A stretch of 15,292 bases of DNA from Rhizobium sp. Q54. GTDB lineage: Bacteria; Bacteroidota; Bacteroidia; Flavobacteriales; Flavobacteriaceae. How positions within the stretch are numbered: position 1 is the first letter of the stretch; every line of letters begins with the position of its first letter. The translations under genes were made by a program, and so were the position numbers. The notes under the pieces were generated by a model that was given only the letters and a program-made list of their open reading frames with translations, was not told the origin of the DNA and made no database searches. Below, piece after piece: positions 13,769 to 15,292 of the stretch. Where the stretch lies: the NCBI GenBank assembly GCA_943324395.2, contig CALPLL020000017.1:1-15292 (forward strand), in the 5' to 3' direction.

Positions 13769-15292
13769 TTAATTATCTAATTGATTATATTGAGAATTCA
13801 TACTAACAAATTCAGGAACTATTTCTTTCATTTTAGCAACCAATTGATTGTTATTGTTACCATTAGCAAAGGTAATCAATTCTTCAACTTTAGTAAACAA
13901 CAAATCATAATCGGTACAGGTATCATTTGCAATCATAATTTTACTATTGTGAGTTGGAACTGTTTTAGAATTGTCATTTAATAATTCTTCATATAACTTT
14001 TCACCCGGTCGTAATCCAATAGTTTTTATTTTTATATCTCTTTCAGGCACTAAACCCGCTAAAAGAATCATTTTTCTAGCAAGATCAATTATTTTAACAG
14101 GTTCACCCATATCAAAAATAAAAATTTCTCCGCCATTTCCCATTGCGCCGGCCTCTATAACTAATTGACATGCTTCAGGGATTGTCATAAAATAACGAAT
14201 TACATCAGGATGAGTAATTGTTATAGGCCCGCCATTTTGAATTTGCTCAGTAAATAAAGGCACTACTGAACCATTAGACCCTAATACATTTCCAAAGCGA
14301 GTAGTGATAAATCTAACTTGGTTAATACCATTTTTAGAGTTCAAACTTAAACCTTGAATATATCTTTCAGCAATTCTCTTACTAGCTCCCATTACATTAC
14401 TTGGATTAACCGCTTTATCAGTAGAAATAAATACAAAATTCTCTACTCCATATTCAATGGCCAAATCTGCAGTATTCATTGTGCCAAGTACATTAGTAAA
14501 AATTGCTTGAGATGGATTTTCTTCCATCATTGGAACATGTTTGTATGCTGCTGCGTGGTAAACCATTTCTGGTTTATTATTCTTGAAAACCGCTCTTGAA
14601 GTTTCTTTATTTCTAACATCGGAAATAATTGTACTAATTTTAATTTCTGAACTTAGAAAATGAAGTGGAGTTTCAGCTTGATCTAAAATAATAATTTCGG
14701 CTGGTTTAAATGCGATAATTTGTTTTGCTAATTCACTCCCTATTGAACCTGCAGCTCCAGTTATTAAAATTGTTTTATTCTGTATTTGATTTGAAATAGG
14801 CTCCTGATCTAATGAAATGGTAGTTCTTCCTAATAGGTCCTCAATTTTAAATTCAATAATTTTTTTTGAAATTGCTTCTTGATTTTCCCAATCAGAAATT
14901 GCTCCAGAATTGTATACTTTGATATTAGACTCTAAACAATCTTCAACAATTTTTAATTTTTCTGTATTTGAAAGTGTATTATCGGATAAAATTAGTACTT
15001 GTGCATTAGCTGATCTTAATACAACTGACACTTTCTTTTTTGAATTTAATATTGGAATATTAAGAATCCTTTTTGAGGAGTCTGAATTTCTTTTATCTAA
15101 AAATCCAACAATTTTAAACCTTTTTGTTTTTTCGGATTCTAATGCAGTAACTACAGAAATAGCGTTTGCATCTGCACCATAAACAACCGCATTAAGGAAG
15201 TCTGTATTTTTTTCATTCGCAGAAATATTTTCAAAAATAATTTTAATAAATACTCTAAATAAAAATAAAGTTGAAAATGTAATTACGAAGTT
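13769..15292 (-). CDS. FlaA1/CapD/WbpM-type nucleotide-sugar 4,6-dehydratase (N-terminus beyond window)
   Basis: The frame is open from the window edge to TAA at 13769 (507 residues seen). The codon at 15031 is an internal GTG (Val); upstream residues are clearly coding: AVVYGADANAISVV and FKIVGFLDKRNSD form the first Rossmann-like domain, preceded by the end of a membrane segment. The second, catalytic domain has the NAD motif TGAAGSIGSE (about 14738-14770), STDKAVNPSN (about 14397-14426) and MGASK (14378-14392), so the triad is Ser-Met-Lys, as in WbpM/FlaA1-like large dehydratases. The C-terminal LRPGEKLYEELL is typical. The family converts UDP-GlcNAc to 4-keto-6-deoxy products for amino-sugars such as QuiNAc or FucNAc. 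About 130 N-terminal residues with membrane helices should lie outside the window. It is the upstream gene of the export unit. Confidence 0.93.
   Translation of the reverse strand, partial: NFVITFSTLFLFRVFIKIIFENISANEKNTDFLNAVVYGADANAISVVTALESEKTKRFKIVGFLDKRNSDSSKRILNIPILNSKKKVSVVLRSANAQVLILSDNTLSNTEKLKIVEDCLESNIKVYNSGAISDWENQEAISKKIIEFKIEDLLGRTTISLDQEPISNQIQNKTILITGAAGSIGSELAKQIIAFKPAEIIILDQAETPLHFLSSEIKISTIISDVRNKETSRAVFKNNKPEMVYHAAAYKHVPMMEENPSQAIFTNVLGTMNTADLAIEYGVENFVFISTDKAVNPSNVMGASKRIAERYIQGLSLNSKNGINQVRFITTRFGNVLGSNGSVVPLFTEQIQNGGPITITHPDVIRYFMTIPEACQLVIEAGAMGNGGEIFIFDMGEPVKIIDLARKMILLAGLVPERDIKIKTIGLRPGEKLYEELLNDNSKTVPTHNSKIMIANDTCTDYDLLFTKVEELITFANGNNNNQLVAKMKEIVPEFVSMNSQYNQLDN

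Noticed and set aside
13769..15031. Treating GTG 15031 as the start of the dehydratase gene
   Set aside because: The same frame is open to the window edge, and its 87 upstream codons encode recognisable FlaA1/CapD sequence (VVYGADANAISVV, KIVGFLD). The gene is simply cut.
13781..15182. Four plus-strand ORFs (65-90 residues) opposite the dehydratase gene
   Set aside because: All are antisense to a well-conserved coding frame and show no domain, signal peptide or promoter context.

Overview
The window looks like chromosomal DNA from a Flavobacterium-like member of the Bacteroidota (family Flavobacteriaceae). It is strongly AT-rich and lacks Shine-Dalgarno sequences. Several intergenic regions carry the Bacteroidota promoter pattern TTG-N17-19-TAnnTTTG. 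The gene families are typical of the group: a PorV/PorQ-like outer-membrane protein, an Lnb-type (DUF4105) membrane protein, and a BY-kinase with a Gly-Tyr-rich tail. No mobile elements, CRISPR arrays, tRNA or rRNA genes were seen, and no stretch over 300 bases lacks a gene.

Layout. (1) Bases 1-389 (-) hold the N-terminal part of RecQ helicase, cut by the window edge. (2) Bases 475-3434 (+) hold kdsD-tatC-AhpD-like protein-lptB. The first three genes overlap or abut; lptB follows after a 95-base gap that may have its own promoter. The cluster links KDO precursor synthesis, Tat export and LPS transport. A perfect bidirectional hairpin (3438-3466) ends it against convergent pssA (3468-4184, -). 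(3) A divergent promoter pair (4213-4313) serves pssA and a two-gene unit (+): a PorV/PorQ-family barrel protein and a probable lipoprotein N-acyltransferase (lnb). (4) A second bidirectional hairpin (6558-6591) separates lnb from the minus-strand unit recR-ugd-rfbB (9664 down to 6574). That unit makes UDP-glucuronate and dTDP-4-keto-6-deoxyglucose behind a DNA-repair gene. (5) A PHP-type tyrosine phosphatase (9788-10522, +) diverges from recR and faces the wzc-like tyrosine kinase. (6) Bases 10561-15292 (-) are an export/initiation unit transcribed as FlaA1/CapD-like dehydratase (cut by the window edge), wza-like lipoprotein, wzc-like kinase.

The right half is therefore one edge of a capsule or O-antigen locus: sugar-nucleotide synthesis, the secretion apparatus, and the kinase/phosphatase pair that would regulate it. 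The left half is envelope housekeeping: LPS, phosphatidylethanolamine, Tat export and lipoprotein maturation.

Three apparent start codons look wrong. Promoter -7 boxes overlap or follow the upstream ATG of the PorV-like gene (true start probably TTG 4356) and of the phosphatase (true start probably GTG 9788). The dehydratase does not start at GTG 15031 but runs off the window. I found no clearly undescribed system. The most interesting items are the probable Lnb next to a PorV-like barrel, the strictly alternating tyrosine tail of the kinase, the animal-like UDP-glucose dehydrogenase, and the terminator-less convergence of kinase and phosphatase genes.
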